64,000 nt of DNA from Haloarcula sp. CBA1127 (GTDB lineage Archaea; Halobacteriota; Halobacteria; Halobacteriales; Haloarculaceae), in assembly GCF_001485575.1 (NCBI RefSeq), contig NZ_BCNB01000005.1, positions 1-64,000 of the forward strand. Direction: 5' to 3'. This document shows positions 24,458-33,329 of the stretch, piece by piece. Within the stretch, counting starts at the first letter, position 1. Every line of letters begins with the position of its first letter. The notes under the pieces are model-generated. The model ran no database searches. It saw nothing but the letters and a program-made list of their open reading frames with translations, and was not told the origin of the DNA. A program made the position numbers and the translations under genes.

Positions 24458-24721
24458 CTACTCCTCGTTTCTAGCCTCCCACCCCTTGTGGAAGTACACC
24501 AGCGCCGTGTCGGAGTTGAAGCACTGTCCGGAGGGGACGTGCTGCAAGACTTCTTGTTCTGGAATTGGTTCAACCACGCCCTCATCAAGCAGACTGTTGA
24601 CGACATCGCGGCCCCGTGGCTCGTCGATCTCGACAGTATCAGGACGCTGCCGGTCGCGGTCCTGGGCGATCTGTTCACGCTCGAAGCGCTCGTAGTCTGG
24701 AACTGTTTCGGTCGGGTCCAT
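24458..24721 (-). CDS. Unrecognised 87-residue acidic protein
   Basis: The N-terminal half is charged and helical (YERFEREQIAQDRDRQRPD). The second half contains VVNSLLDEGVVEPIPEQEVL and FNSDTALVYFHKGWEA. It is bracketed by two copies of the TAACCAACA inverted repeat (24403-24446 and 24765-24803), making it a small repeat-flanked unit. Function unknown. It carries a leader hairpin with a weak stem. Confidence 0.55.
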   Translation of the reverse strand: MDPTETVPDYERFEREQIAQDRDRQRPDTVEIDEPRGRDVVNSLLDEGVVEPIPEQEVLQHVPSGQCFNSDTALVYFHKGWEARNEE

Positions 24722-24729
24722 GAAGGAAA

Positions 24730-24758
24730 TCCCTCACTCGACCGGGGAGACACAAAAT
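24730..24758 (-). promoter_or_regulatory. Leader hairpin copy 17 (short form, weak stem)
   Basis: TCCC (24730-24733) and GGGA (24745-24748), then CACAAAAT (24751-24758). The box centre is 33 bases before the ATG at 24721. Confidence 0.7.
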
Positions 24759-24764
24759 TAGCGC

Positions 24765-24803
24765 TAACCAACAATGGAAGAGTATGGCGGTCGCTGTTGG
24801 TTA
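24765..24803. repeat. Inverted repeat TAACCAACA family, copy C
   Basis: TAACCAACA (24765-24773) and TGTTGGTTA (24795-24803) with a 21-base spacer. It lies immediately upstream of leader copy 17. Confidence 0.75.
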
Positions 24804-24842
24804 AGACACACCACCGTTTCTGCAAAACCACGGGAACCCGAG

Positions 24843-25721
24843 TCAGTTCGGGAGCTTCGGCGCTATCACGAACTGCATCGCTCCATCGGCGTCAGGGAAC
24901 TCTGATTTCAGCACGAGCGGGACCTCGTTGCCGATGCGTAACACCCGATTCGTTCCGTCTGGAAGGCCAGCGTTCGCTGATTTGACGAGCGACGAGTCCA
25001 GTTTTACCTCGACATCCGCAGGCTCGAAGGCAATTAGATCGGTGTCTTCCCTCCGGTACGTCATACTGTCAGTGTCACCGTCTGCGGCAAACTGCATTTC
25101 TCCGGATTCCGGGTCAACGGAGAGATCAAACCGGTCGTCAAGCATATCTGCTGCATCGAGACCGAGGGATATGTCGTCTGGACTCAGGTGGACGGTTGCC
25201 GGGATGTCAATATCCGGCATTTCAACAGGGTAGCGAAGCGATTCAACCGGGTCAAGCTCGATGGTGCGCGTTATCCCCTCGATATCGACTTCTAGCGTGC
25301 TGTTCGCCGCATCGAGTGCGAACTGTGCAAGGTCGCCTGCATCGCCAATCGAGAGTGCATCACGGACCCGTCCGACGTCCACTCCCAACGTCCCCGTCCC
25401 CGCGTCGAAGGTGCTGAATGAACTCCCAGAAACACGCAGGTCGACCATCGAGTGCCCTTGCTGGTCGGCCGCTCGGATGGCGATTCCCGACTCTGCAATC
25501 CCCAGTCGCGTCTTGTCTGTGACCGTGCCAGCCGCCGAGAAGATCCGCTCAAACAACTGAACCTCGCCGCTAATCTGGAGATGCTTCGGCGCATCAAGCG
25601 TTAGCAGGTCCGTACTGTCTATGTCTGCTTGCGTCTCGTCAGCCGCCGAGGTCTCTGGGATGCTCTCCTCGGCGTCTGTGGTTGCTGCTTCGGTGCTACT
25701 GGCCGCTGTGGACTGTGACAT
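24843..25721 (-). CDS. pcn: PCNA sliding clamp with N-terminal extension
   Basis: The protein has 292 residues against about 247 for usual haloarchaeal PCNA. The first 45 are an extra Ser/Thr/Glu-rich tail. The clamp fold begins at LQISGEVQLFERIFSA. SGIAIRAADQQGHSMVDLRV and RYPVEMPDIDIPATVHL (the interdomain region) are typical, and the end FPDADGAMQFVIAPKL matches the family C-terminus. PCNA encircles DNA and recruits polymerases and nucleases through PIP boxes. A plasmid copy could serve plasmid replication or specialised partners; two nearby proteins have PIP-like tails. Confidence 0.85.
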   Translation of the reverse strand: MSQSTAASSTEAATTDAEESIPETSAADETQADIDSTDLLTLDAPKHLQISGEVQLFERIFSAAGTVTDKTRLGIAESGIAIRAADQQGHSMVDLRVSGSSFSTFDAGTGTLGVDVGRVRDALSIGDAGDLAQFALDAANSTLEVDIEGITRTIELDPVESLRYPVEMPDIDIPATVHLSPDDISLGLDAADMLDDRFDLSVDPESGEMQFAADGDTDSMTYRREDTDLIAFEPADVEVKLDSSLVKSANAGLPDGTNRVLRIGNEVPLVLKSEFPDADGAMQFVIAPKLPN

Positions 25722-25729
25722 CTCGATTA

Positions 25730-25758
25730 CCCTCCACTTGCCGGAGGGCGCACAAAAT
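25730..25758 (-). promoter_or_regulatory. Leader hairpin copy 18 (short form)
   Basis: CCCTCC (25730-25735) and GGAGGG (25743-25748) enclose ACTTGCC, then CACAAAAT (25751-25758). Box centre 33 bases before the ATG at 25721. Confidence 0.85.
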
Positions 25759-25773
25759 GGGGCGGCGTCGACG

Positions 25774-26811
25774 TCAGGGAACGACCGACGCGAGGCGATG
25801 GGTGCGATAGTCGACTGTCCAACGCGAGTGGTTCTGTGTTATCCGATATTCTCGAACGACTGCAACGTCTTCCAGCGACTCCTCGGGCTGCTCCCAAGTA
25901 AATTCGTAGCCGGCGACCACATCTCCCTCGTCGAGATATCCAACCGGATGGTCGGGACCGTCCCATTCAACTGAGATTAGATCGTCACTACCTGGGGGCT
26001 GGACTCCACTGCTGACTCCCCCCTGGATGACGGATGGATCGGGTGTCAACCCGTGCAACTGTGCCAAGTCACTGGCCTTGACCGTGTACTTATCCTCCTC
26101 TCCGACGAATGTGTGCTGGGTTTCCCCTCTAACAGTCGAGTACCTCACCTCCTCGATATCGACTCCAAGAGCGTCGGACAGCAGATGGGCAAACTCAGCG
26201 GCCCCCGTGAGGACCGTTCTGTTCTGTTCCTCGATCTGGAGGGTCGTTTCCGGTGTTTCAAGCGCCCTCATCGACGTGTTCTCTGGCTGGTCAACGGGCA
26301 TACAACTGCACAGGAGCGTCCCTTCTGGCCCCGTCAGAATCCACGGCCGGTTTCCGCACGGAATCGCGGAGTATTTTGAGGCAGTATATCGCCCACCACC
26401 AGTGAGGACACGGAATGCCTTTTCGAGCGCCTGTGCGTCAATTCCGAAGCCGTAGCTATCAGCGAGTCCATCGACGAATGTGACTCGAGTGTCGACTGAA
26501 CTGAAGTCGCCGTATGTGTCTGGGATTTGCAGGACATCGCCAGCTGCGTACTCCTCAACATATGCCCCGACGTCTCCGTCAACGACCCAGCGTGTCTGTT
26601 GTTTTGTCGCTCGACCAGCCGACGTGTTGATCGACGACACTGGCCGCTGCGTTGTCAGCCCCCAGTCCTCGTCTGGGGATGCCCAACTACCACCGTCGCG
26701 ATCAGGAGCGCGACCCGTCGTCGCACATCGGGCGATGCTTGCGGCACTGGGATCGAGGTCACTGTCAGCGCTATCTCCGTCTCCGAACGTACCGATTGTG
26801 AGGTTAGCCAT
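25774..26811 (-). CDS. Unrecognised 345-residue protein
   Basis: The N-terminal 90 residues are acidic and low in motifs. A middle region has WVVDGDVGAYVEEYAAGDVL and a Cys-containing segment GTLLCSCMPVDQ. The C-terminal third is strand-rich with YTVKASDLAQLHGL and AVVREYRITQNHSRWTVDYR. I recognise no family or catalytic signature. It is the rightmost member of the minus-strand block before the origin and has a consensus leader. Confidence 0.6.
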   Translation of the reverse strand: MANLTIGTFGDGDSADSDLDPSAASIARCATTGRAPDRDGGSWASPDEDWGLTTQRPVSSINTSAGRATKQQTRWVVDGDVGAYVEEYAAGDVLQIPDTYGDFSSVDTRVTFVDGLADSYGFGIDAQALEKAFRVLTGGGRYTASKYSAIPCGNRPWILTGPEGTLLCSCMPVDQPENTSMRALETPETTLQIEEQNRTVLTGAAEFAHLLSDALGVDIEEVRYSTVRGETQHTFVGEEDKYTVKASDLAQLHGLTPDPSVIQGGVSSGVQPPGSDDLISVEWDGPDHPVGYLDEGDVVAGYEFTWEQPEESLEDVAVVREYRITQNHSRWTVDYRTHRLASVVP

Positions 26812-26839
26812 CCTCTCACCCGACAGAGGAACACAAAAT
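26812..26839 (-). promoter_or_regulatory. Leader hairpin copy 19 (short form, consensus)
   Basis: CCTCT (26812-26816), loop CACCCGAC, AGAGG (26825-26829), CACAAAAT (26832-26839). Abuts the ATG at 26811. Confidence 0.85.
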
Positions 26840-26985
26840 TTTGTTTGGCTTACAGAGCATACAGAAGGATATCAGAAACTCAGAGAAACATCCAGAATGC
26901 GATATTCCTGTTTAGCTTAGAGAGGTGACGAGAGTAGTCTGAGTCGTCAAGTCATTTTCAAGCCACAATATGACCAGTTTACAAT

Positions 26986-27624
26986 ACACACCTCTATCGA
27001 TGTGTTTGCAGTGATGTGGGTGTGAGCGTCACAGTTCGTGCCTCGAAAGATTGAGACGCTGGGCGGGGTGTTATGCTTGGGGAGACAGACACCCCTCTAT
27101 CGATGTGTTCGATCTGTTCAAGTAAAGGCTAGCAACAACCATAGAGACTGATTTAGGACAATAGGCGAGGAAAACAGAGCCGAGAGACCGTGCCACTGCT
27201 AGTTAACGGAATAGATGACTGCAAGATCGCGATAAGAATTGTCGTAACCTAGGGGACAGAAAGACAAATATTGTAGGACAAATCGAACACATCGATAGAG
27301 GTGTGTGTATGTGTCTTTTCTAGAAAGCTAGAAGAAGACAAGGCAACTGACGGCGTTCGTTAAGACCGGGTTCCCACTATAACTCGCTCTATCCCGTGAA
27401 TCATGCAATATCGGGCTTCTCACAGTACCTTTGTGTGATGAATTGCGCGGTCAAGCCCTCCTCCTTCGAGACATCGAACACATCGATAGAGGGGTGTGTA
27501 TGTTCCATCCTTACTGCTAGAACACTTCGTTAGGCGTTACTGCTCTCTCGAACCCCTATAGCTGAAAATCCGCCTTCGACCCGAACAATAGTCTGAGACG
27601 ATAAATCACACTTCGATAGGGGTG
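26986..27624. repeat. Origin iterons, left cluster
   Basis: Five copies of an iteron near ACACCCCTCTATCGATGTGT lie upstream of orc1: forward at about 26986-27006 and 27088-27111, reversed at 27284-27307 and 27475-27499, and a degenerate reversed one at 27607-27624. The stretch 26840-27661 has no gene. Orientation flips toward the gene. This is the expected layout for Orc1/Cdc6 binding sites at a haloarchaeal replicon origin. Confidence 0.8.
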
Positions 27625-27661
27625 GGGAATATTTTTATGACTTGCCCGTATGCTCCACAAT

Positions 27662-29131
27662 ATGGGTACTGACGACTCCGACCCTTCTCGAGTTAATTCG
27701 AGAACACCGGAGGACGAGACCACGACGCAAGCGGGCCCTTCTTCAAATACGGCGGAATCGGAACCGGACTCCAATGAAAAAAACTCCCCGGCCAGCGGCG
27801 GACAATCGCCATCAACCAATCTCAGTTCTGATGAGTCCACGCAGTCGATCGAGGATATGCTACTTGAATTCGATGAACAGGACGGACTGATCCGTGATCG
27901 GTCGCTTCTCGATCCAAACTACGTTGTTGAAGAGGATCGGATTGTCGGCCGTGACGAACAACTTCAGGAAGTCACCAAGATGCTTCGTGTCGCACTCGGA
28001 GATAATCGTCCACCAAATCTCTTCCTGTATGGGCCGTCTGGTACCGGAAAATCACTCATTACAAAGGCTGTCTGTAACAACATCAGCCGTATCTGTGAAA
28101 ATCGCGACATCAGCTTTGGAACAATTGAGGTCAACTGCCAGGATCTAGACACCCTCGGGGTTGCGGTCTATGAACTGGCAAAACAGGCAGCTGACCAAGC
28201 TGGCGTGGATGTCGAAGTCCCGAAACACGGCGTTGCGACCAAAGAGAAGTGGGACGAACTTTACCGAATCGTGAACGAACATTTCGATTCTGTTGTCTTT
28301 GTGCTGGACGAACTCGATATGCTCGTTGGCCGTCGAGATAAGCAGGAGCCGGCATTTTCACGGCTTTTGTATCAACTCTCGCGGTCCGGTGCTAACGATG
28401 ATCTCACGGCGTATATCTCGGTAGTCGCAATCTCGAACGACACTAGAATGATGGAGTCTGTAGGAAGCCGGGCACTGAGTTCGTTTACTCCGGAAGATGT
28501 GCATTTCAACGACTACGACGCAAACCAACTCCAAGCGATCCTTCGCCGGCGGCAGGACGCCTTCCACGATGATGTTGTTGATGACGACGTGATCCCACTT
28601 GCAGCAGCCTTTGCAGCGCAAACACACGGTGACGCCCGGAAAGCGATCGATCTCATTCGCGTTGCTGGTGAACTTGCCGAACGCGAGGGGGATGATCGCG
28701 TTCAAGAGGCACACGTCCGAGAAGCACAGCAAAAGGTCGAAAAGAATCGTGTCCTTGAGGTTGTTCGGGGTATCAGCACCCAGAAGAAGCTGTGTCTCTA
28801 TGCGACAGCGACGGTCGCTGCTGAAACTGATGATGGATCTGCCCGAAGTACAACTGGATATCGTGTCTATCAATTCCTCACCGAGTCGCTTGATGCCGAT
28901 CAGTATCACCAGGAAACGTATGTTAATAAAATGAAGGAGCTGACGACGTATTCACTCGTTGACTTCGAGAGGCGGAGTCACGGTCCAACATCTGGAATGT
29001 TCTTAGAATTCCAGTTCGGTGAGCGACCCGAGACAATTCTTGAGACGCTTCGTGAAGACTCACGTATCGATATGGTATCTACCGACGCTGTCGAGTCTGT
29101 TGTGAAAGCACAGATCCGTAATCAGACTTAG
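27662..29131 (+). CDS. orc1: Orc1/Cdc6 replication initiator
   Basis: The protein has 489 residues from the ATG at 27662. A Ser/Asp/Glu-rich N-terminus of about 80 residues precedes the AAA+ domain: Walker A GPSGTGKSLI (about 124), Walker B VFVLDELDML (about 210), sensor 1 VVAISNDTRMM, and an arginine-bearing region before the lid. The C-terminal winged helix (about 380-489) should read DNA, with YHQETYVNKMKELTTYSL. It binds origin repeats and loads the replicative helicase. The flanking iterons mark it as the likely initiator of this replicon. Confidence 0.95.
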   Translation: MGTDDSDPSRVNSRTPEDETTTQAGPSSNTAESEPDSNEKNSPASGGQSPSTNLSSDESTQSIEDMLLEFDEQDGLIRDRSLLDPNYVVEEDRIVGRDEQLQEVTKMLRVALGDNRPPNLFLYGPSGTGKSLITKAVCNNISRICENRDISFGTIEVNCQDLDTLGVAVYELAKQAADQAGVDVEVPKHGVATKEKWDELYRIVNEHFDSVVFVLDELDMLVGRRDKQEPAFSRLLYQLSRSGANDDLTAYISVVAISNDTRMMESVGSRALSSFTPEDVHFNDYDANQLQAILRRRQDAFHDDVVDDDVIPLAAAFAAQTHGDARKAIDLIRVAGELAEREGDDRVQEAHVREAQQKVEKNRVLEVVRGISTQKKLCLYATATVAAETDDGSARSTTGYRVYQFLTESLDADQYHQETYVNKMKELTTYSLVDFERRSHGPTSGMFLEFQFGERPETILETLREDSRIDMVSTDAVESVVKAQIRNQT

Positions 29132-29167
29132 TAAAACCCTTCTATTGACTGTTATCAAAGCTGAAGG

Positions 29168-29508
29168 AACACTCCTCTATCGATGTGTATCGGCTAACCG
29201 TTACTACGACACGTACCTCTTGAACACACTCTGGTTAAATCCAGTTAGTAGTATGACTAGTTCTCCCTCCGTCAGACGCACGTCACACCCCTTTATCGAT
29301 GTGTAATCGTCTCAGAGAATCCCAGAAACACCTGAAATCACGACGATCGAACTTTGGAGTGATTTTTAATTTCGATTCGCATAGGCCTCTTGAATTTGTA
29401 TATTTGGTTTTATTGAAGCAGAAATAATAATTAAAAGGTGGCTGGACACCCCTCTGTCGATGTGTTCGCCTGTCCTCAGAATCGTCACACCCCTCTATCG
29501 ATGTGTTT
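29168..29508. repeat. Origin iterons, right cluster
   Basis: Four further forward iterons lie downstream of orc1: 29168-29190, 29283-29305, 29445-29468 and 29485-29508. They share TCGATGTGT with small differences in the C-rich half. The 29132-29561 gap holds nothing else. Having sites on both sides of the initiator gene fits an origin that spans the gene. Confidence 0.8.
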
Positions 29509-29561
29509 GGCCGGTCCTTCAAGTCTGAAAACTTTCGATCCGGGGCAGCGATTCAGAGTGC

Positions 29562-29813
29562 CTACGAATTGCGGTCGACCCATTCACAGAACGCTGCAAA
29601 ATCGTTCGCGCCGGCATCGTCGGCGATGCTTCGAAGCGTCCCCGTTTTGACCTCGTCGTGCAGCGGGATGGTAACGCGTCGTTGGTCGCTTTCGTTGGTC
29701 GGGTGCTGGTAGTAGAGTTGGGCGTGGTCACCAGTCGTCCGGCGCCACTCGAAGCCGCCGACATTAACCAAGACCTTCACGACATCCCTCCCAGAAAACG
29801 TACTCCGTGCCAT
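29562..29813 (-). CDS. hicA: HicA-type mRNA interferase toxin
   Basis: The protein has 83 residues. The double-stranded-RNA-binding-like fold is recognisable from SGRDVVKVLVNVGGFEWRRT, then GDHAQLYYQHP with the catalytic-type His, and RRVTIPLHDEVKTGTLRSIA. HicA cleaves mRNA and is held in check by HicB. The start directly follows the stop of hicB without a gap. It is probably a plasmid-maintenance module, sitting beside the origin. Confidence 0.85.
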   Translation of the reverse strand: MARSTFSGRDVVKVLVNVGGFEWRRTTGDHAQLYYQHPTNESDQRRVTIPLHDEVKTGTLRSIADDAGANDFAAFCEWVDRNS

Positions 29814-30083
29814 TTACTGCATGAACTCGGGTAGCTCGCCATCACCAGTCGTGTTATTTTCGGGGTCGATCCCCAGCTCTCGTAGTTCCTCGTCGGTAGG
29901 TTCGTGGCCGCGCTCGGCCTTGTAGGCCGCAACCGCATCGTCGAGCATTTCTAGGGCCTTCTGGCGAGTCTCACCCTGTGTGGTGACGCCGGTTTCGACA
30001 TCTGTGATGACCCACATATCCCCTTCGCGCCACATCCGAATCTCGTCATCATGGGGATCTCCATTGCGTGTCGAACTGGCCAT
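29814..30083 (-). CDS. hicB: HicB-type antitoxin
   Basis: The protein has 89 residues with WREGDMWVITDVETGVTTQG followed by ETRQKALEMLDDAVAAY, the partial RNase-H-like fold of HicB. The C-terminal DEELRELGIDPE segment and acidic tail replace the DNA-binding domain found in longer HicBs. As is common in archaea, antitoxin precedes toxin. AT-rich sequence upstream could hold its promoter. Confidence 0.8.
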   Translation of the reverse strand: MASSTRNGDPHDDEIRMWREGDMWVITDVETGVTTQGETRQKALEMLDDAVAAYKAERGHEPTDEELRELGIDPENNTTGDGELPEFMQ

Positions 30084-30144
30084 ATCTCTATTTGCTGCAT
30101 GAGTGGGATAAACGTTCGGTCAGCGCAGAAACAACAGGGAGTGA

Positions 30145-30408
30145 GTGAGCGGGAATCGGCTCCAGTGGAATTGGAGAGTGGTAAAGACCAGCGCTGAGTA
30201 CGAGCGCCGAGCTGAAGAACTGAGTCAGCAAGCCGAGGAAGAACTGCCTGAGTCGGTGACGGTCGTTGTAGAAGCAGAGGCGGACGAAGAAGGTGTGCAG
30301 TCGGTGGTTGAAACTCTCAGGAGCGTCAGACATGTTGACCGTCCTGACCGGGGGATGTCTCCGTCACGGCTGTCAACGTTCCAGGGTTATGCTTTCGTCT
30401 ATCGATAA
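30145..30408 (+). CDS. Possible small acidic protein or gene fragment
   Basis: A plus-strand frame of up to 87 residues has acidic, helical composition (YERRAEELSQQAEEELPESV, then EADEEGVQSVVETLRSV), unlike a random frame. The start is unclear: a GTG at 30145 is possible. No family is known. It could be the 3' remnant of a larger gene. It lies divergent from hicBA. Confidence 0.35.
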   Translation: MSGNRLQWNWRVVKTSAEYERRAEELSQQAEEELPESVTVVVEAEADEEGVQSVVETLRSVRHVDRPDRGMSPSRLSTFQGYAFVYR

Positions 30409-30600
30409 GTTCTAGTCTTACCTGATGTATCTTACCTATCAGAAAACAGACAATATTTTCGATTTTGTTACCAACTATTTAGCCTATTTTCTAGACTTTC
30501 CAACTGTATAAGATTTCTTATGATTAACCTCAAATACGGCTTACGAGACAATCTGACTGGGCATTAAAAATCAAGCCACAGCGTACGATTAGGTAACCCA

Positions 30601-30621
30601 GTATAATACAACGTATTATAC
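30601..30621. promoter_or_regulatory. AT-rich palindrome upstream of conjugation operon
   Basis: GTATAATA-CAACG-TATTATAC has perfect 8 bp arms. It lies in a gene-free 380-base stretch about 170 bases upstream of the first conjugation gene and could be an operator. No other element was recognised in 30409-30791. Confidence 0.45.
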
Positions 30622-30791
30622 AAGAGTAATGTATATTTGAGACACAAGTTATTTGTTCATTCCACTGTCAGTAGGTGGTGGCGGATTCAGGACAGGATTC
30701 ACCAACTGTATAAGAAAACCAACACAATCGCGATAGCGGATCACCGGTGGGGAATCGGTGGCCAAGCAAGACGCTCGAAACAGAGACATCC

Positions 30792-31247
30792 ATGTCAACC
30801 CAAACTAACGCACCGAACGAATCGACCTCACAACCAACACTCTACACTCACGCAAAGCGCCGATTCGCTGAAGCGTGGCTCACGCCCGGCGTGCGACCGG
30901 CAACGCAGTTGCTGTTGATCCTCACGCTATTTGCTGGCTCTGCGATGGGCCAGACCGATGTCGGGAACATTTACTGCAACACAGCTGTCGAAGACGGCGT
31001 CAACGTCGTCTTTGGGGCTCTGGCTGGCCTTGGCCTGCCGGCGACGATGGTCTTCGTCGGTCGGAGCGGCCTGTCGTATATGCGGGCCTCTGGCAACCCG
31101 AACCAGCAAAACGAGGCCCGGCGGGACCTCATCCTCTCGCTCGTCGGTCTGGGCGTTGTTGTGCTGGCAATCGTGGCTCCAGAACTCATCACGAAGTTCG
31201 GGGACAACGTCGGCTTCGGCTTCTCGGACTGCGTGACGCCATTCTAA
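30792..31247 (+). CDS. VirB2-like pilin candidate, conjugation operon gene 1
   Basis: The protein has 151 residues from the ATG at 30792. A hydrophobic segment (TQLLLILTLFAGSAMGQTDV) looks like a signal or membrane helix ending in a possible cleavage site. Two more helices follow, with NVVFGALAGLGLPATMVFVG and DLILSLVGLGVVVLAIVAPE. Size and layout fit VirB2/TrbC-type pilins of type IV secretion. It leads an operon with VirB6-, VirB4- and VirD4-like genes. The pilin assignment is from layout and context, not from a sequence signature. Confidence 0.55.
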   Translation: MSTQTNAPNESTSQPTLYTHAKRRFAEAWLTPGVRPATQLLLILTLFAGSAMGQTDVGNIYCNTAVEDGVNVVFGALAGLGLPATMVFVGRSGLSYMRASGNPNQQNEARRDLILSLVGLGVVVLAIVAPELITKFGDNVGFGFSDCVTPF

Positions 31248-31256
31248 GCACACACA

Positions 31257-33329
31257 ATGCCCTCACTCCGCTCAGTGCTGGTGACCGCGGCCCTTTGCTC
31301 GCTGCTTTCGACAGCCGCAGCTGCGGGGCCTACGTCTGGGACTACCGGCCCGGCCCAGATCCAGACTGAGCGGGGGACGGGACACTTCCTCATCGGTTCG
31401 AGCCACGGTGGCGTGGGGGTACTACAACAAAACGCCACCGCACCGAATGGCTCCAGCGGAGAGGGAACGGAAGCGAACGACACTGAAACAAACGAGTTCA
31501 GTGGCCGTGACCCAGCGGCCAACGGAACGGCAGCCAACGAAACCGCGGGCAATGAGTCCGTTGACCGAGAGCCGGCAACGAACCAGACAGGCGTGAATAG
31601 GTCCGTCAAAATGGGAGCAAGGCAGAACCTCAGCGCGAAAGTCTCGTGCTACGAGAATGCCTCAAACCCACCAGCAAACGCCTCTGTTGGGGACAACGCG
31701 ACGGCGGGTGTTCTCCCACCTAACCGGTCGTACAACCACAATCACACGTTCTTCCGTGCCCTGTGGTCTGGCGACCCCGATCATCCAGACCTCACACGGG
31801 CCGACCGGGCCGAGAACGGCACGCTGGCTGTTCTGCCTTCATGTACGGGAGATATGCTCTCTCGCGAACCGTCGAACACGACGCTGTGGAACCGGCCTGA
31901 ACACGACTCGTTCCGGACTGGTATCGAGACCTCCTCGCAACCAGTGAACGTCACGGATACTCGCTCTGGGCTCTGGATTCGTGACGCCTACGTCACGTTC
32001 TTTAGCGTCGAACCATCGACGGTTGTCCATCGAGGGTCAGGTACGACGCGTCTGGTCCGTCCAAATGGGACCGTTCGTTCCATCCATGACTACCGGGTGT
32101 ACATTTCGGAGTTCTTCGAGGACGACTTCCGAGTGGTGAACACGTCGACGAACACGACGCTGTATGCCAACGGCACTGCAATGGACAACAGCACTGCCGC
32201 CCAGCCCACGCTCAACTATACCGAGATCAACGGGACGACTGAACTCCAGTTGGTGACGACGATCTCGACGAATCTCTCGGAGATTGACGATGATGAGATT
32301 GATGAGTACGAACTGACGGTCACGGACTCACAGACGGTCCAAGTAGAGAATCTCTCCGAGCGGGAGATGGTCGTCGAGCCCGGCGTCGTTCCGAACGGCA
32401 GAGGGGCCACGACTGACGACTATCGAATCGGGACTGTAATCCCCGGCAGCTGGCAGAGCGTCCAGTTCGATGCCGGATACGAGGTCCGGAGCAAGTGGCG
32501 GTTCTATACCCGCTCACCGCCCGGCTGGGAAAACTGGTCGGAGAACACGACGACGCCAGTAAGACCGCTTGAAACCCATGCTGTCCGGGCTACGGAAGGT
32601 CCAGAAGTCACGGTCAACCGCGTTCAGAACGAGAGTTCCGACGGCTGGCGGTTCGTGCCATCACTGGAAGCAGTGTATCCGACGAATGCGACTGTGAACA
32701 CGACGGGGAACACGACCGCTAACGGGACCAACAGGACCACGCTCCCACCAGAGATTCGGGTCAACCGGTCGGCGTCGTTCACAACCACGGATCGGTTCAC
32801 GATTCGGAGTGCGGAGCAACTCCGGACAGAGAACTTCGAGATCAACGGACTCGTCCGCGGAAACAGTATCGAACAGCCAGCGGACTCGACGAACCCGACG
32901 CCAATCCGGGAGGTTAACATCACCTCTGAGGTCGTCAATTCGACCGACAACTCGACGGACCTGCTGGTCAGGGTCGAACCGAAGGCTGGCTTCCCGATTG
33001 CGGCAGGGAACGTCACTGTCGCAACGGGACAGTCACGGGTCGAACAATCACTCTCTGGCGATGATGAGGTCACCGTCACTGTCGACCAGGGCGAAGTCTC
33101 CTCGGCGATAGTCACGTATCGTCCGACCCAAATCTGGTGGGAGCAAGGGCGTGTTGTCCCGGTTCGGGACACGCAAGAACGCGTTGCGTATGAGGTGGCT
33201 CTTCCGGACCTTTCGGAGTTCATCGACCTCGCTGTAGTGACGCTCCTGACGTTGTTGCCGGCTGTGCTGGCGCTGTATGGCTACGACGTCTGGACGAGAG
33301 GCAAATTTGTTGGTTGGTATAATCCATGA
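31257..33329 (+). CDS. Large secreted, membrane-anchored protein
   Basis: The protein has 690 residues. A signal peptide (LVTAALCSLLSTAAAAGP) starts it and a single helix (LAVVTLLTLLPAVLALYGYD) near the C-terminus anchors it, so most lies outside the cell. The N-terminal 150 residues are rich in Asn, Thr and Glu with many Nx(S/T) sequons, suggesting heavy N-glycosylation. The rest is strand-rich. It may be a conjugation-apparatus or surface component. No known family. Its stop overlaps the next start by 4 bases. Confidence 0.6.
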   Translation: MPSLRSVLVTAALCSLLSTAAAAGPTSGTTGPAQIQTERGTGHFLIGSSHGGVGVLQQNATAPNGSSGEGTEANDTETNEFSGRDPAANGTAANETAGNESVDREPATNQTGVNRSVKMGARQNLSAKVSCYENASNPPANASVGDNATAGVLPPNRSYNHNHTFFRALWSGDPDHPDLTRADRAENGTLAVLPSCTGDMLSREPSNTTLWNRPEHDSFRTGIETSSQPVNVTDTRSGLWIRDAYVTFFSVEPSTVVHRGSGTTRLVRPNGTVRSIHDYRVYISEFFEDDFRVVNTSTNTTLYANGTAMDNSTAAQPTLNYTEINGTTELQLVTTISTNLSEIDDDEIDEYELTVTDSQTVQVENLSEREMVVEPGVVPNGRGATTDDYRIGTVIPGSWQSVQFDAGYEVRSKWRFYTRSPPGWENWSENTTTPVRPLETHAVRATEGPEVTVNRVQNESSDGWRFVPSLEAVYPTNATVNTTGNTTANGTNRTTLPPEIRVNRSASFTTTDRFTIRSAEQLRTENFEINGLVRGNSIEQPADSTNPTPIREVNITSEVVNSTDNSTDLLVRVEPKAGFPIAAGNVTVATGQSRVEQSLSGDDEVTVTVDQGEVSSAIVTYRPTQIWWEQGRVVPVRDTQERVAYEVALPDLSEFIDLAVVTLLTLLPAVLALYGYDVWTRGKFVGWYNP

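Noticed and set aside
26986-29508. Iterons considered as a CRISPR array
   Set aside because: Spacing is irregular, orientations differ, and a gene lies between copies. They fit origin iterons.
31408-33223. Alternative frames inside the large secreted protein gene
   Set aside because: The main frame has a signal peptide, sequons and a membrane anchor. The others are shadows.
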